Source: Paramesorhizobium salinisoli | Lineage (GTDB): Bacteria; Pseudomonadota; Alphaproteobacteria; Rhizobiales; Rhizobiaceae | NCBI RefSeq assembly: GCF_003335045.1 | Contig: NZ_QOZG01000002.1 | Coordinates: 1 to 64,000, forward strand | Reading direction: 5' to 3' | Length of the DNA: 64,000 bases | In this document: piece by piece, positions 38,681 through 46,894 of the stretch | How the letters are laid out: the number at the start of each line of letters is the position of its first letter | How positions within the stretch are numbered: the first letter of the stretch is position 1 | Translations under genes and position numbers: made by a program | Notes under the pieces: generated by a model | What the model saw: only the letters and a program-made list of their open reading frames with translations | Database searches by the model: none | Told to the model about the DNA's origin: nothing

Positions 38681-38728
38681 TAATCTCCCCCCTTGTGGGG
38701 GGGATGCCCGGCAGGGCAGAGGGGGGTG
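38681..38728 (-). repeat. C-rich dispersed repeat, copy D (inverted)
   Basis: This is the reverse complement of copy C, starting TAATCTCCCCCCTTGTGG and ending GGCAGAGGGGGGTG. It lies 26 bases beyond the hisS stop. Copies C and D face each other in the hisS-hisZ transcript and could form a stem of nearly 48 bp, as copies A and B could at 370-530. Confidence 0.8.
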
Positions 38729-38753
38729 AACAACCGCAAATCAAGCATGACAG

Positions 38754-40253
38754 TCACGCGCCCCCGGCGCGGTCCTGCGCCTGCTGGTCCAGCATCTCGC
38801 GCACTTTGGCGGCCAGATCCTCTTCCTTCACGGTCACCTGCGCGGGGCGGCTGGCGCGCCATTCCTCGTTGCTTTCGATTTCCCCGGAAAGGCGCTTGCC
38901 CTCGATCAGATCCTTGATCTGGACCTCGCCGTTCGCCCGTTCGTCCCCGCCCTGGATGATGGCGAGGGGCGCGCCGCGGCGGTCGGCATATTTGAGCTGG
39001 TTGCCGAATTTCTTCCAGTTGCCCTGGTACATCTCGGCGCGGATGCCGGCGGCGCGAAGCTTCTGGGTGAAATCCTGATATTTCCCCATGGCTTCCATGT
39101 CGCCGTCCATCACGGTGACGAGCACGGGAGCGAGCACATCGCCCTCGCCGAGCTTGCCCAGGTTCTTCAAGGCCGTCATCAGGCGCGACACGCCGATGGA
39201 AAAGCCTGTTGCCGGAACCGGCTGGCCACGGAAGCGCGAGACGAGCCCATCATAACGCCCGCCCCCGCCGACCGAGCCGAAACGCACGATCTCGCCCTTT
39301 TCATTGGGGATCTCGGCGGTCAGTTCGACTTCGAAGACGGGGCCGGTGTAATATTCGAGGCCGCGAACGACTGAAGGGTCAATGCGGATGCGGTCGGAAT
39401 ATTTGGCTGCCTCAATGAGCTCGCCGATTTGATCCAATTCGCCGACGCCCTCTAAGCCGATATCGGAACCGTGAACGGCTCCACTCATGAAATATTGCAA
39501 TTCCAGTCGCGTGCCCACCACCGGAGCCACCAATTTCAGCACACGATCGATTTGGTTGTCATTTAACCCTGCCCCCTTGGTGAAATCGCCACTTTCATCC
39601 TTGCGGCCCTCGCCAAGCAGCAGTTTCACGCCTTCGACGCCGAACTTGTCCAGCTTATCAATCGCCCGCAGGATAGCGAGCTTCTGCCCTTCGTCCGTGA
39701 CGCCGATGGCCTCCATGACGCCGTCGAGCACCTTGCGGTTGTTCACCCGGACAATATAGTCGCCGCGCGCAATGCCCAGCGCCTCCATCACATCGGCCAT
39801 CATCATGCACATCTCGGCATCCGCCGCGACTGACGGTGCGCCGACCGTATCGGCGTCGAACTGCATGAACTGGCGGAAGCGGCCCGGGCCCGGCTTCTCG
39901 TTGCGGAAGACATAGCCGGCGCGATAGGTGCGGTAGGGAAGCTGGATCTCGTTGAAGTTTTCCGCGACATGGCGCGCCAGCGGCGCGGTCAGGTCGTAGC
40001 GCAGGCTCATCCACTGCTCGTCATCATCCTGCAGCGAGAACACGCCTTCGTTCGGCCGGTCCTGGTCAGGCAGGAACTTGCCCAGCGCATCGGTATATTC
40101 CAGCATCGGCGTCTCGACCGGGTCGAAGCCGTAGCGCTCATAGACCTCGCGGATCGCCGCCAGCATCTTGTCCGTGGCGCGGATATCGGCGGCATGGCGG
40201 TCGACAAGCCCGCGCGGAAGCCGTGCCTTCACCTTGTCAGCCTTGTTCGCCAT
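38754..40253 (-). CDS. hisS: Histidyl-tRNA synthetase
   Basis: A 499-residue class II synthetase that charges tRNA-His. Motif 2 is [29 protein letters not shown]. The histidine-binding block is [17 protein letters not shown]. Motif 3 is [13 protein letters not shown]. The C-terminal anticodon-binding domain includes [25 protein letters not shown]. It is longer than E. coli HisRS (424) and is of the alphaproteobacterial type that recognises a tRNA-His without G-1/C73; the tRNA at 61080 has that form. The start is the ATG ending at 40253. Its first 60 coding bases are duplicated upstream. Confidence 0.96.
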   Translation of the reverse strand: MANKADKVKARLPRGLVDRHAADIRATDKMLAAIREVYERYGFDPVETPMLEYTDALGKFLPDQDRPNEGVFSLQDDDEQWMSLRYDLTAPLARHVAENFNEIQLPYRTYRAGYVFRNEKPGPGRFRQFMQFDADTVGAPSVAADAEMCMMMADVMEALGIARGDYIVRVNNRKVLDGVMEAIGVTDEGQKLAILRAIDKLDKFGVEGVKLLLGEGRKDESGDFTKGAGLNDNQIDRVLKLVAPVVGTRLELQYFMSGAVHGSDIGLEGVGELDQIGELIEAAKYSDRIRIDPSVVRGLEYYTGPVFEVELTAEIPNEKGEIVRFGSVGGGGRYDGLVSRFRGQPVPATGFSIGVSRLMTALKNLGKLGEGDVLAPVLVTVMDGDMEAMGKYQDFTQKLRAAGIRAEMYQGNWKKFGNQLKYADRRGAPLAIIQGGDERANGEVQIKDLIEGKRLSGEIESNEEWRASRPAQVTVKEEDLAAKVREMLDQQAQDRAGGA

Positions 40254-40400
40254 GTCTTCTACCCGATGTCTGGAATTGTCATGTAGCTTCAACTATCGCT
40301 GCCCCATTTCGAACACAAAGTATCTACTATAGGCGATAGCGTCGTTTTCCTAACCGATCAGGTCAGGCGCGGCAAGGGCAGAGAGTCTATCCCTCTCAAT
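40194..40400 (-). repeat. Tandem duplication, copy 1: hisS 5' end and leader
   Basis: This segment covers the first 20 codons of hisS plus about 147 bases upstream. It matches 40408-40612 along its whole length with an offset of 214 to 212 bases, at roughly two thirds identity by eye. Two dyads are shared: TATC-TA-CTATAG-GC-GATA at 40321-40338, and a seven-pair hairpin at 40349-40367 with loop GATCA. Confidence 0.85.
40321..40338 (-). promoter_or_regulatory. Conserved dyad in the hisS leader, copy 1
   Basis: TATC-N2-CTATAG-N2-GATA, 18 bases, a near-perfect palindrome. The same framework recurs at 40533-40550 in the upstream copy although the flanks have diverged. It lies 68-85 bases upstream of the hisS start and could be a protein site or part of a promoter. 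Confidence 0.55.
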
Positions 40401-40407
40401 CGGCTGC

Positions 40408-40612
40408 ATGGCGGTCGAAAAGCCCGCAAAAGAGCCGTTCTGCCACCTTGTCAACCTGTCCGCCCCGTCTTCGGCTCGATGGTTGAAAGCGTCATATAGC
40501 TTTAACCACCCCTGCCCCGACTCGGATATTTGTATCCTCTATAGAAGATACTGCCGCTTCCTCACCGATCAAGTGAGGTCCGGCAAAGGCGGAGGGACGA
40601 TCTCCCTCCCAT
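40408..40612 (-). pseudogene. Tandem duplication, copy 2: fossil of the hisS 5' end and leader
   Basis: On the minus strand this copy first gives a leader-like part with both dyads (40560-40578 and 40533-40550). Then comes a decayed hisS N-terminus: DKV-x2-RL-x2-GL-x-DRHA here aligns with [17 protein letters not shown] in real hisS. The initiation codon has been lost (GGG where hisS has ATG). The copy ends 14 bases before the lysE-type gene. It is upstream of hisS, so a transcript begun there would pass through it into hisS. Confidence 0.8.
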
Positions 40613-40625
40613 GAGGAAGGAAATG

Positions 40626-41237
40626 CTATCGCGTGGCGATGGCGGCCGCAGCACCGGCCATCATGGTGGCGCTGGTGCGGTTGGCGATGCGCATGGCGCG
40701 CACGCTCCTGAGAAAGCGTCGCGCCTGCGCCGCGAGCACGATCCAGAATATATCGACGGCGATCAGCACCAGCATCATGACACAGATCAACTCAGCCCAG
40801 CCAAGCAGGGTGACCCGACCGAGATCGATGATCGTTGGCAGAAGCGCCATGTAGAACATCATGATCTTGGGATTGCCGAGCGTTACGGCGAAACCGGCCA
40901 TGAACAGCTTGCCCGCCGAATTCTCCTTTGGCAGCGCGCCATCCCGCATCTCGACGGGCGCCGTCCACATCTTCCATGCAAGGAAGAGAAGATAGGCGAC
41001 GCCGACATATTTGATGATGGTGAAGACGAGATGGAAGGTCTGCGCCACCACGGCCAAGCCCCAGACGGCGAGCGAAAGCCAGATCGCCTCGCCGATCCAC
41101 ATGGCGAAGAGGAAGGGCAGGACGTCGCGATAGCCTCGGCTGATCACGCGCGCCACCAGCGCGCCGATGCTCGGCCCCGGAGAGCCGGCCGCAACGAGCA
41201 GCGCGCCGGCGAAAATAAACAGCGAAGCGATATCCAT
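40626..41237 (-). CDS. LysE family translocator
   Basis: A 203-residue inner-membrane exporter with six hydrophobic segments. The family signature GALLVAAGSPGPSIGALVARVISRGYRD is at residues 12-39, with the later block FAVTLGNPKIMMFYMALLP. LysE/RhtB proteins export amino acids or related compounds; the substrate is unknown. The start is the ATG ending at 41237, with GAGAGGG upstream. It lies 14 bases from the hisS leader duplication. It is divergent from the small exported protein gene at 41375. Confidence 0.92.
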   Translation of the reverse strand: MDIASLFIFAGALLVAAGSPGPSIGALVARVISRGYRDVLPFLFAMWIGEAIWLSLAVWGLAVVAQTFHLVFTIIKYVGVAYLLFLAWKMWTAPVEMRDGALPKENSAGKLFMAGFAVTLGNPKIMMFYMALLPTIIDLGRVTLLGWAELICVMMLVLIAVDIFWIVLAAQARRFLRSVRAMRIANRTSATMMAGAAAAIATR

Positions 41238-41374
41238 GAAACCCTCTCGAAACTTCCGCAATGTTGCAGGTTTTGCAGACCGATTCAAAGGGAAAGTCGC
41301 TTTCCGATATCCTCGACTGGTGGGCGGATGAGCGAACCTTTCCATCTTTCCGGCGAAGGTATATCTCTTTACCC

Positions 41375-41716
41375 ATGAGACGCTTCATCATCCTCATCGC
41401 GGTGCTTGGCGCGCTTGTTTCCGGCTGGTTGCCGGCGCTTTCGGCGACATTCGACATCGGCGGCGGGCACACAATGAGCGGCACGGAGACCGCGCATTCC
41501 CTTCATCGCGGCTCCCACGAGCACGGCTCCCGTCAGTCCGACGAGAGAAAGGATGCGGCTGTCCACCCGATGCTCTGCGCTGCCTGTTTTGCCCTTCCTG
41601 CGGAAAGCGGGCCAGCATTGCGGAAAGTAGCGCCGGTTTCTGCCTATGGGGCCGCGCTTGCGCAACCTCTTGCCGGAACAGTCCCTTCACCGCTGAGCCC
41701 ACCGCCCCGGGCGTGA
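41375..41716 (+). CDS. Small exported histidine-rich protein (DUF2946-like)
   Basis: A 113-residue protein with a signal peptide (MRRFIILIAVLGALVSGWLPALSA). A histidine-rich part follows (SLHRGSHEHG), then HPMLCAACFALPAE. The His-rich segment with a CxxC-like pair resembles DUF2946 and other small metal-handling proteins. It is followed after 81 bases by a DUF305 protein that is also rich in His and Met, so the pair may handle copper in the periplasm. This is inference from composition and context. Confidence 0.65.
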   Translation: MRRFIILIAVLGALVSGWLPALSATFDIGGGHTMSGTETAHSLHRGSHEHGSRQSDERKDAAVHPMLCAACFALPAESGPALRKVAPVSAYGAALAQPLAGTVPSPLSPPPRA

Positions 41717-41797
41717 CGATCCCGAACGAAAGACATCAAACGGGCGAAGAACGCACTTACGCCCGCAGAGAAACCATATCCAGAACTGGACAGACAC

Positions 41798-42205
41798 ATG
41801 ACCAGAAAGACCACCATCATCGGGCCTGCGCTCGCACTCTGCCTCGCCTTGCCTGCATCTGGGCCCGCCCTTGCGCAAGAGATGAACCATTCCGGCCATC
41901 AGAGCGCGGATAATGGCCAGATGCAGATGAGCGAACCCAAAGGCGACAAGGGGCCTTCCAGCAAGGCCTTTGCCGAGGCCAACGCACGGATGCACAAGGG
42001 CATGGACATCATGTTCACCGGCAATGCCGACGTTGATTTCGTTCGCGGCATGATCGCCCATCACCAGGGTGCAATCGACATGGCGCGCATTGAACTCGAA
42101 TATGGCAAGGACTCAAGCCTGCGCAAGCTTGCCGAAGACATCATCAAGGCCCAGGAGGCCGAGATCGAGACGATGAAGGCCTGGCTCGCCAAAAACGGGC
42201 ACTAA
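41798..42205 (+). CDS. DUF305 family exported protein (CopM-like)
   Basis: A 135-residue exported protein. The signal peptide is residues 1-26 (ALCLALPASGPALAQ). The mature part starts EMNHSGHQSADNGQMQMSEP, then has NARMHKGMDIMFTGNADVDFVRGMIAHHQGAIDMARIELEYG. MHKGM and MIAHHQGAI are the DUF305 signature. In cyanobacteria the DUF305 protein CopM binds copper with these Met and His residues. A clear terminator follows. The likely role is periplasmic copper binding. Confidence 0.9.
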   Translation: MTRKTTIIGPALALCLALPASGPALAQEMNHSGHQSADNGQMQMSEPKGDKGPSSKAFAEANARMHKGMDIMFTGNADVDFVRGMIAHHQGAIDMARIELEYGKDSSLRKLAEDIIKAQEAEIETMKAWLAKNGH

Positions 42206-42234
42206 GCCCGACGCTCATTGAACCCGTTTGGGAG

Positions 42235-42262
42235 ACCCGCCGGTTCATGCCGGCGGGTTTTT
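42235..42262 (+). terminator. Terminator after the DUF305 gene
   Basis: ACCCGCCGG (42235-42243) and CCGGCGGGT (42250-42258) form a 9-bp stem with loop TTCATG, followed by TTTT. It starts 30 bases after the DUF305 stop, just before the convergent tag gene ends. Confidence 0.9.
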
Positions 42263-42263
42263 C

Positions 42264-42908
42264 TCAGGGCCGAATGAAATTCTTGCGCAGGGTTTCGACC
42301 TCCTGGCGGCAGCAACAGCCCTCGATATGATCGTTGACGAGGCCCATCGCCTGCATATGGGCATACATCGTGGTCGGCCCGACGAAGCTCCAGCCGCGCT
42401 TTTTCAGATCCTTCGACAGGCGGAGGGATGTCGGGCTGGTTGGATTGGCCCTCAGCGTCTGATAATCCATGATATCAGGCCTTTCCTCATCGCCCGGCTC
42501 GAAAGACCAGAAATAGGCGGCGAGCGAGCCCTTTTCCGAAGCCAGTTCTATGGCGCGTTTTGCATTGTTGATAGTCGAGACGATCTTGCCGCGATGGCGG
42601 ATGATGCCGGCATTGCCGAGCAGCCGCTCGACATCCTTTTCCCCGAAACGGGCAACGCGCTCGAAATCGAAGCCTTCGAAGGCCTCGCGGAAATTTTCCC
42701 GCTTGCGCAGGATCGTCAGCCAGGAAAGGCCTGACTGGAAACCCTCGAGACAGATCTTTTCGAACAGGCGCCGGTCGTCGGCGACGGGCCTGCCCCACTC
42801 ATGATCGTGATAATGGAGATAGTCAGGCAGAGTGCCGGGCCAGAAACAGCGCGTCTTGCCATCCGCACCTTCGACAAGTCCGGTTTTGACGGGCGTTTCC
42901 TCGGTCAT
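42264..42908 (-). CDS. tag: DNA-3-methyladenine glycosylase I
   Basis: Tag removes 3-methyladenine from alkylated DNA in base excision repair. The 214-residue protein has the zinc ligands typical of the family: the cysteine in TRCFWPG, His in YHDHEWGRP, and the C-terminal histidine/cysteine cluster NDHIEGCCCR. The helix-hairpin-helix core contains FEKICLEGFQSGLSWLTILRKRENFREAF. The start is the ATG ending at 42908; a longer frame exists but begins without a conserved sequence. It is divergent from the L,D-transpeptidase gene. Confidence 0.95.
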   Translation of the reverse strand: MTEETPVKTGLVEGADGKTRCFWPGTLPDYLHYHDHEWGRPVADDRRLFEKICLEGFQSGLSWLTILRKRENFREAFEGFDFERVARFGEKDVERLLGNAGIIRHRGKIVSTINNAKRAIELASEKGSLAAYFWSFEPGDEERPDIMDYQTLRANPTSPTSLRLSKDLKKRGWSFVGPTTMYAHMQAMGLVNDHIEGCCCRQEVETLRKNFIRP

Positions 42909-43126
42909 GATGCCTGTTCCACTTCTTATCTTTCGCCATTCAGACGGCATTAACCAGCGTTCGAAACCGGGTGATAACCACAAGAAATGGTTTTGCCGAA
43001 GAATCGCATTTTATTGAATTCGATTCACCTTTCCGACTCCGAAGCTCGGCCACAATCCCATCATCGACACTGCCACCCTCCACTCCTGACAACGTCCTGT
43101 CAGGAGCCGGGGCTGGCCCAAGGGCA

Positions 43127-43984
43127 ATGGCACAAGATATGAAACCTCGCCACCTTCTTCTCATCACCGCCGTGACCGCAATCACGATTTCCGCCATCTC
43201 CGCGACCGGAGCATGGGCCAGCGACCGCTATGCCACCAGACCCCCGGTGGTCATGAGCCCGGACCTTGCCGCGCCGTGGGTGATGCAGCTCGAGCAACCA
43301 CGCTATTATTATCCGGCACCGTCCTTCACCCCGCAACGCTATTACGCTCCATCCCAGAAGACCCGCCGCGTGGCGGTGCGTCGCGCGCCGGGGATGCGCA
43401 GCACCCCGGGGATGCGTGGCACCCCGGGGATGGCGGCCGACCAGCCACCGCGCTATCGCGAGGTGACTTACAGGCGTCCGGCCCAGCGCGCGGTCAGGCG
43501 TTCCGAAGATCGGCCGCAGCGGCAGATGAATCCGATCTACCTGCCGCAGACGGTCGATTATGACGGTCCGCACAAGCCAGGCACCATCGTCGTCGATACG
43601 GCGCGGAAATTCCTCTACCTCGTGGGGCCGAATGGCAAGGCGCGGCGCTATGGCGTCGGCGTCGGCAAGGAGGGCTTCGGCTGGCGGGGTACCAATCCCA
43701 TTACCCGCAAGGCAGAATGGCCGGACTGGCGCCCGCCGGCGGAGATGATCGCGCGCGAGCGGAAGAACGGCCGCGTCCTGCCCGTACACATGGAAGGCGG
43801 CCCGGCCAATCCGCTGGGCGCCCGCGCCCTTTATCTAGGCTCCACCCTCTATCGCATCCACGGCACCAACGCGCCCTGGACCATCGGCACGGCCGCCTCC
43901 TCCGGCTGCATCCGCATGCGCAACGAGGATGTCACCGATCTCTACGAGCGCGTGAAGATCGGCACCAAGGTCGTGGTTATGTAG
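43127..43984 (+). CDS. L,D-transpeptidase (YkuD domain), exported
   Basis: A 285-residue periplasmic enzyme for peptidoglycan cross-linking or protein attachment. A signal peptide (MKPRHLLLITAVTAITISAISATGAWA) is followed by a basic, tyrosine-rich spacer with three GMRxTP-type repeats. The YkuD domain runs from about residue 165 (GTIVVDTARKFLYLVGPNGKARRYGVGVG) to the catalytic HGTNAPWTIGTAASSGCIRM, where H and C are the active residues. I used the ATG at 43127, preceded by AAGGG; an ATG twelve bases later is equally possible. Confidence 0.92.
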   Translation: MAQDMKPRHLLLITAVTAITISAISATGAWASDRYATRPPVVMSPDLAAPWVMQLEQPRYYYPAPSFTPQRYYAPSQKTRRVAVRRAPGMRSTPGMRGTPGMAADQPPRYREVTYRRPAQRAVRRSEDRPQRQMNPIYLPQTVDYDGPHKPGTIVVDTARKFLYLVGPNGKARRYGVGVGKEGFGWRGTNPITRKAEWPDWRPPAEMIARERKNGRVLPVHMEGGPANPLGARALYLGSTLYRIHGTNAPWTIGTAASSGCIRMRNEDVTDLYERVKIGTKVVVM

Positions 43985-44049
43985 AGACAACAAGAGGGGA
44001 AGCCCGCCAGGGCATCGCCGCTGGGCAGCAGCGCAGGAAACCTCGGATA

Positions 44050-44076
44050 AGACGGACCGACAAAACCGGTCCGTCT
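44050..44076. terminator. Hairpin after the L,D-transpeptidase gene
   Basis: AGACGGACCG (44050-44059) and CGGTCCGTCT (44067-44076) make a perfect 10-bp stem with loop ACAAAAC. No T-run follows, so it may be a Rho-assisted or 3'-protecting hairpin. The rest of the 280-base gap to the next gene shows nothing further. Confidence 0.55.
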
Positions 44077-44264
44077 CATCATGAAAGGTTCCGGCGCTGC
44101 TGCCCTTTTTCTTTTTGCCGGAAACGCCATATCCATCACAGGGGCGCTCTTGCCCCACGCAACCTTTTCCGATGATACTCCTTTCAATGATTTCGAGGCT
44201 CCCGCCAGGGTTGATCGCCTCGCCTTCCGGTCAGGGGCCGGACAATGAAAGCAAAGGATGGACC

Positions 44265-45086
44265 ATGAGCGTACCGGGGATAAAACTGAACGACGGCAGC
44301 GAGATACCGCAACTCGGCTATGGTGTCTGGCAGGTCGGCAATGACGAGGCCGTCGCCGCCGTCAACCAGGCGCTCGAAGCGGGCTACCGGCATATCGACA
44401 CCGCAGCGGTCTACGGGAACGAGGAAGGCGTCGGCAGGGCGCTGAGGGGATCGGGCATAGCGCGCGGCGACATCTATCTCACGACCAAGCTATGGAATGC
44501 CGACCAGGGATATGATTCAGCGTTCCGGGCTCTCGACGCGAGCCTCAAGCGCCTCGGCACGGACTATGTCGATCTCTACCTGATCCATTGGCCGGTACCA
44601 TCGCAGGACCGCTTCCTCGACACATGGCGCGCGCTCATCGAGCTTAGGGAACAGGGTCTGGTCAAGTCGATCGGCGTGTCAAATTTCCGCATCGCCGACG
44701 TTGAGCGCGTGATCAAGGAGACGGATGTGACGCCGGTGCTGAACCAGATCGAACTGCATCCGCAGTTTCAGCAGAACGAATTGCGTGTGTTTCACGAAAA
44801 GAAAGGTATCGCCACCGAGGCCTGGAGCCCGCTCGGCCAGGGCAAGATACTGGAAAACGCCGACCTGAAGCAGATCGCCGCCAAGCACGGCAAGACCGTG
44901 GCGCAGATCATCCTGCGCTGGCATCTCGACATCGGCAATATCGTCATCCCGAAATCCGTGACGCCGTCACGCATCCGGGAGAATTTCGATGTGTTGAATT
45001 TCAAGCTCACTTCAGGCGATCACGACGCGATTTCCGCCCTGAACGCCCAGGATGGCCGGATCGGGCCACATCCTGACAGCATCTAG
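44265..45086 (+). CDS. Aldo/keto reductase
   Basis: A 273-residue NADPH-dependent reductase of the AKR5-like (2,5-diketo-gluconate reductase) type. The catalytic tetrad is visible: Asp and Tyr in YRHIDTAAVYGNEEGVG, Lys in TTKLWN, His in LYLIHWPVP. The coenzyme block is NIVIPKSVTPSRIRENFDV. The substrate is not determined by sequence. The start is ATG at 44265 with AAAGGA upstream. It converges on glcF, the two stop codons being 12 bases apart. Confidence 0.94.
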   Translation: MSVPGIKLNDGSEIPQLGYGVWQVGNDEAVAAVNQALEAGYRHIDTAAVYGNEEGVGRALRGSGIARGDIYLTTKLWNADQGYDSAFRALDASLKRLGTDYVDLYLIHWPVPSQDRFLDTWRALIELREQGLVKSIGVSNFRIADVERVIKETDVTPVLNQIELHPQFQQNELRVFHEKKGIATEAWSPLGQGKILENADLKQIAAKHGKTVAQIILRWHLDIGNIVIPKSVTPSRIRENFDVLNFKLTSGDHDAISALNAQDGRIGPHPDSI

Positions 45087-45098
45087 ACATTTGCCGTT

Positions 45099-46421
45099 TC
45101 AGGCGGCGGTTTTTTCCGTTATCGCCAGATCGGCGGGCTTCGGCCCGCCATAGGCCCAGTCGAGCAGCTCGACCGTGTGGACGATCGGCAGCTTCGAGCC
45201 CGACGCGATCTGGGTGATGCAGCCGATATTCCCGGTGGCGATGATATCGGCGCGCGTCGCCTCGATATTTTTCACCTTGCGGTCGCGCAGGCGCTGCGCG
45301 ATCTCCGGCTGCATGATGTTGTAGGTGCCGGCCGAGCCACAGCAAAGATGGCCTTCCGCCGGCTCCTTCACGGTGAAGCCCGCCCGCGCCAGAAGCTCCT
45401 TGGGCTGGCGCGTGATCTTCTGGCCGTGCTGCATCGAGCAGGCGGAATGATAGGCCACGGTGAGACCGGGAGCCTTCTCCGGCACCGGCAGGTCGAGGGT
45501 TGCCAGATACTCCGTAACATCCTTGGCGAGCGCCGAGACCTTCGCTGCCTTGTCCTGATAGGCGGGATCAAGGCGCAGCATGTAGCCATAGTCCTTGATG
45601 GTCGTACCGCAGCCCGAGGCGGTGACGATAATTGCGTCGAGGCCGCCATTGTCCATTTCGCGGGTCCAGACATCGACATTCCGCCTGGCTTCATCGAGCG
45701 CCTGTTCCTCGCGCCCCATGTGATGCACCAGCGAGCCGCAGCAGCCCTCGCCTTTCGGCACCACGACCTCGATGCCTACCCTCGTAAGCAGCCTGATCGT
45801 CGCCTCGTTGATGCCGGGTTTCAGCACCGGCTGGGCACAGCCGGTCAGAATGGCGACGCGACCGCGCAAGGCGGCGTTCGGCCTGTGCGTTCCAGCCTCG
45901 GCGAAGGCGGATCTGGCGGGCACTGAACGCGGCGCGAAGTCGAGCATGGCGGCCACGGGTTTCAGCCCCGGAATGGCCCTGAACAGGCCCGCGAGAGGCC
46001 GGCCCCATTTCGCGGCCGAAAGGGCCGCGCGAAAACGGCCGGGATAGGGCAGGACGGCGGCGAGCAGCGCCCGCGTCAGCCGGTTCATCAGCGGGCGCTT
46101 ATAGGTCTTTTCGATATGGGCGCGGGCATGATCGACCAGATGCATGTAATTGACGCCGGACGGACAGGTGGTCATGCAGGAGAGGCAGGAGAGGCAGCGA
46201 TCGATGTGCGTGACGATCTGCTCGTCGGCCGGCCTGCCGTTCTCCAGCATGTCCTTGATGAGATAGATGCGCCCGCGCGGGCTGTCGAGCTCGTTGCCGA
46301 GCGTCACATAGGTCGGGCAGGTCGCCGTGCAGAAGCCGCAATGAACGCATTTGCGCAGGATCTTTTCCGATTCCGCCACACCGGGATCGCGCAATTGCTC
46401 AGGAGTGAAATTGGTCTGCAC
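45099..46421 (-). CDS. glcF: Glycolate oxidase iron-sulfur subunit GlcF
   Basis: GlcF carries electrons from the flavin subunits GlcD/GlcE to the membrane quinone pool as glycolate is oxidised to glyoxylate. The 440-residue protein has two ferredoxin-like clusters, CVHCGFCTATCPTY and CLSCLSCMTTCPSGVNY, and two CCG domains (GCCGSLVHHMG and CCGSAGTYN). The start is GTG at 46421, with TAGGAA eight bases upstream. It is the last gene of a five-gene operon and is separated from glcE by a membrane-protein gene. Confidence 0.95.
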   Translation of the reverse strand: MQTNFTPEQLRDPGVAESEKILRKCVHCGFCTATCPTYVTLGNELDSPRGRIYLIKDMLENGRPADEQIVTHIDRCLSCLSCMTTCPSGVNYMHLVDHARAHIEKTYKRPLMNRLTRALLAAVLPYPGRFRAALSAAKWGRPLAGLFRAIPGLKPVAAMLDFAPRSVPARSAFAEAGTHRPNAALRGRVAILTGCAQPVLKPGINEATIRLLTRVGIEVVVPKGEGCCGSLVHHMGREEQALDEARRNVDVWTREMDNGGLDAIIVTASGCGTTIKDYGYMLRLDPAYQDKAAKVSALAKDVTEYLATLDLPVPEKAPGLTVAYHSACSMQHGQKITRQPKELLARAGFTVKEPAEGHLCCGSAGTYNIMQPEIAQRLRDRKVKNIEATRADIIATGNIGCITQIASGSKLPIVHTVELLDWAYGGPKPADLAITEKTAA

Positions 46422-46450
46422 GGCGTGTTCCTATTCTGAAATAACGGGTC

Positions 46451-46843
46451 CTAGAGAATCCAGCTTTGCGGGTTCTTCAGCGCTTCACCCCGGCTGACCG
46501 CCTGCAGGCCGACGATGCAGCGCACGATCAGCCAGATGATGACGACAGGGATCAGCAGGAAACCGATGCCGACGACCATCAGCAGGGTCGCGATGAAGCC
46601 GTAGAATATGCCGATCCAGAAGGTGCGGATCGCCCAGCTGTAATGCGTCTCGATCCAGCCGCCCGCCTTGCCGCGGTTGAGGTAGGCCATGACGATGCCG
46701 ATGAGCGGGGTGACGCCGATCGCAAGACCCGCCAGATAGAGGAAATAGATCGCCTGGATGTTCTGCGCGCCGGGCTCAAGCCAGCCGCCGGTCGGGCGCG
46801 GACCATTATTCATGGGGCCATTGTCAGCGGGTTGTTCGGGCAT
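46451..46843 (-). CDS. Small membrane protein, DUF4870-like
   Basis: A 130-residue inner-membrane protein. A proline-, asparagine- and glycine-rich N-terminus (to about residue 20) is followed by three hydrophobic segments: YFLYLAGLAIGVTPLIGIVMAYL, AIRTFWIGIFYGFIATLLMVVG and FLLIPVVIIWLIVRCIVGL. The pattern fits DUF4870-type proteins, which have no known function. It lies between glcE and glcF with gaps of 51 and 29 bases, so it is transcribed with the glycolate oxidase genes and may assist the complex at the membrane. Confidence 0.85.
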   Translation of the reverse strand: MPEQPADNGPMNNGPRPTGGWLEPGAQNIQAIYFLYLAGLAIGVTPLIGIVMAYLNRGKAGGWIETHYSWAIRTFWIGIFYGFIATLLMVVGIGFLLIPVVIIWLIVRCIVGLQAVSRGEALKNPQSWIL

Positions 46844-46894
46844 GATGATCCTCCGTCAATTGTTTCCATGCCCATAATAACACCGGGCCACGCC

